Source: Alphaproteobacteria bacterium | GTDB lineage: Bacteria > Pseudomonadota > Alphaproteobacteria > Micavibrionales > UBA2020 | Length of the DNA stretch: 5,369 bases | Assembly: GCA_020853455.1 (NCBI GenBank) | Contig: JADYYV010000033.1 | Span: 1 to 5,369, forward strand | Direction: 5' to 3' | Part shown: one piece after another, positions 4,495 to 5,369 of the stretch | Numbering within the stretch: position 1 is the stretch's first letter | How the letters are laid out: each line of letters opens with the position of its first letter | Program-made: the position numbers and the translations under genes | Notes under the pieces: generated by a model | Seen by the model: only the letters and a program-made list of their open reading frames with translations | Databases searched by the model: none | What the model was told of the DNA's origin: nothing

Positions 4495-5369
4495 GTGGAA
4501 GAAACCAAGGCATGTTCGCTGTCTTACAGCCTCGACGGACAGGGCAACGGCGAGGTCGTCGATCTTGCGTCCATCAAGCAGGACGACACGCGGCTGATCT
4601 GGATCCACATCAACGGCCGCCACCCCGACGCCAAGAAATTCCTGCGCGAGCAGATGCACCTGGATCCCATCATCGTCAAAACGATGCTGGCGGAAGCAAT
4701 GCGGCCGCGCCTTGAAGAACAGGGCCATTACACGCTGCTGATGCTGCGCGGGATCAATTTCAACCCGGGCCCCGCGCCGGAGGATCTGGTTTCGGTGCGC
4801 CTGTGGATCACCGGCAACCGCATCGTCAGCGTCGGCCGCCGCAAATCGAAAACCGTCGCCGATCTCGACGAGCGCATCCGCCACGGGCGCGGGCCGAAAC
4901 GCGTCGGCGAATTCGTCGCCATGCTCTGCGCCAGCCTGAATGACGGCATCGAGCCCGCATTGCAGGAACTGGAGGACACGATCGACCGGCTGGAGGCGTT
5001 AAGCCTCGAAAACCCCGATGCGCACCTGCGCAACGACATCGCGGGCATCCGCAAGCAGGCGACGTTGTTCCGCCGCCATATCGCGCCGCAGCGCGAGGTG
5101 TTCAACCGCCTGCAATTCTCGCAGCAGGGCTGGATGCTGCCGGCCGACAAATGGCTGATGCAGGACAACAACGACCGCATGATGCGGTATCTTGAAGACC
5201 TCGAGGCGCTGCGCGACCGCGCGAACATCCTGCAGGACGAACTGCAAAGCGCGTTGTCGGGAAAACTGAACAAAAACCTTTACACCCTGTCGGTCATCAC
5301 GGCGATCTTCATGCCGCTCAGCTTCTTCAGCGGGCTTTTGGGCATGAACGTCAAGGGCATCCCGGGGGC
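4495..5369 (+). CDS. zntB: Zinc transporter ZntB-like, CorA/MIT family (3' end outside window)
   Basis: The first 291 residues are present and open to the window edge. CorA-family proteins are pentameric inner-membrane cation transporters with a large cytoplasmic N-terminal funnel and two C-terminal helices. ZntB moves zinc, probably with protons. The soluble domain includes RLIWIHIN (33-40), the ML-x-E-x-MRPRLEEQ region at 64-76 and LWITGNRIVSVGRR (103-116). A long helix follows at about 135-260 with many charged residues. TM1 is at about 262-282 and leads to the signature G283-M284-N285, followed by VKGIPG. The GMN-x-x-GIPG loop favours ZntB over CorA magnesium transporters. TM2 lies beyond the window. 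The start is GTG at 4495, with AAGG eight bases upstream inside the preceding gene. The 3-bp spacing implies co-transcription and coupling with the channel gene. Confidence 0.88.
   Translation, partial: MEETKACSLSYSLDGQGNGEVVDLASIKQDDTRLIWIHINGRHPDAKKFLREQMHLDPIIVKTMLAEAMRPRLEEQGHYTLLMLRGINFNPGPAPEDLVSVRLWITGNRIVSVGRRKSKTVADLDERIRHGRGPKRVGEFVAMLCASLNDGIEPALQELEDTIDRLEALSLENPDAHLRNDIAGIRKQATLFRRHIAPQREVFNRLQFSQQGWMLPADKWLMQDNNDRMMRYLEDLEALRDRANILQDELQSALSGKLNKNLYTLSVITAIFMPLSFFSGLLGMNVKGIPG

Noticed and set aside
3085..4884. A 599-codon open frame on the minus strand
   Set aside because: It lies antisense to the channel and zntB genes, both with unmistakable family motifs. Its product is Arg/Asp/Ala/Gln-rich without recognisable domains, as expected of a GC-rich mirror frame.

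Overview
The window is a dense, GC-rich stretch of bacterial chromosome that looks alphaproteobacterial. The main clue is a bacterial NDUFA12-type complex I accessory subunit, which among bacteria is characteristic of Alphaproteobacteria. It sits next to an MlaD-like MCE protein, a DUF2155 protein and leucyl/phenylalanyl-tRNA-protein transferase (aat), a neighbourhood I recall as recurrent in that class. The genus cannot be named from these data. There is no rRNA, tRNA, CRISPR array, insertion sequence or prophage signature, and every gene has an ordinary housekeeping or envelope-type annotation.

Layout. Positions 1-138 (minus) hold the N-terminus of a gene that leaves the window, probably the class II (B12-dependent) ribonucleotide reductase NrdJ. 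A 186-bp divergent intergenic region (139-324) separates it from a plus-strand cluster: NDUFA12 (325-714), mlaD-like (729-1265) and DUF2155 (1265-1969). These genes are spaced 14 bp apart and then overlap by one base (TGATG), so they are probably one transcript. Convergent to them, on the minus strand, lies a GNAT acetyltransferase (3076-2552) followed by aat (from 2565). Those two overlap by 14 bp, and aat appears to start with TTG. A second divergent spacer (3077-3177) leads to a plus-strand pair: an MscS-family mechanosensitive channel (3178-4491) and, 3 bp after it, a CorA-family ZntB-like transporter (4495 to the window end).

How the genes may work together. The first cluster joins a respiratory complex I accessory factor with two envelope proteins, an MCE lipid-transport component and a secreted DUF2155 protein. 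The last pair joins an osmotic safety-valve channel with a divalent-cation transporter, so both products act at the inner membrane. Aat acts in the N-degron pathway and the GNAT partner has an unknown substrate.

The most unusual feature is the 3' end of aat. The conserved Aat body ends almost exactly where the convergent DUF2155 gene ends, but the aat frame has no stop there. It stays open for about another 120 codons antisense to the low-complexity tail of DUF2155, giving a predicted 316-residue Aat with an Ala/Gly/Ser-rich extension and a 355-bp convergent overlap. I did not find a clearly new multi-gene system. The other observations are small regulatory candidates in the two divergent spacers.
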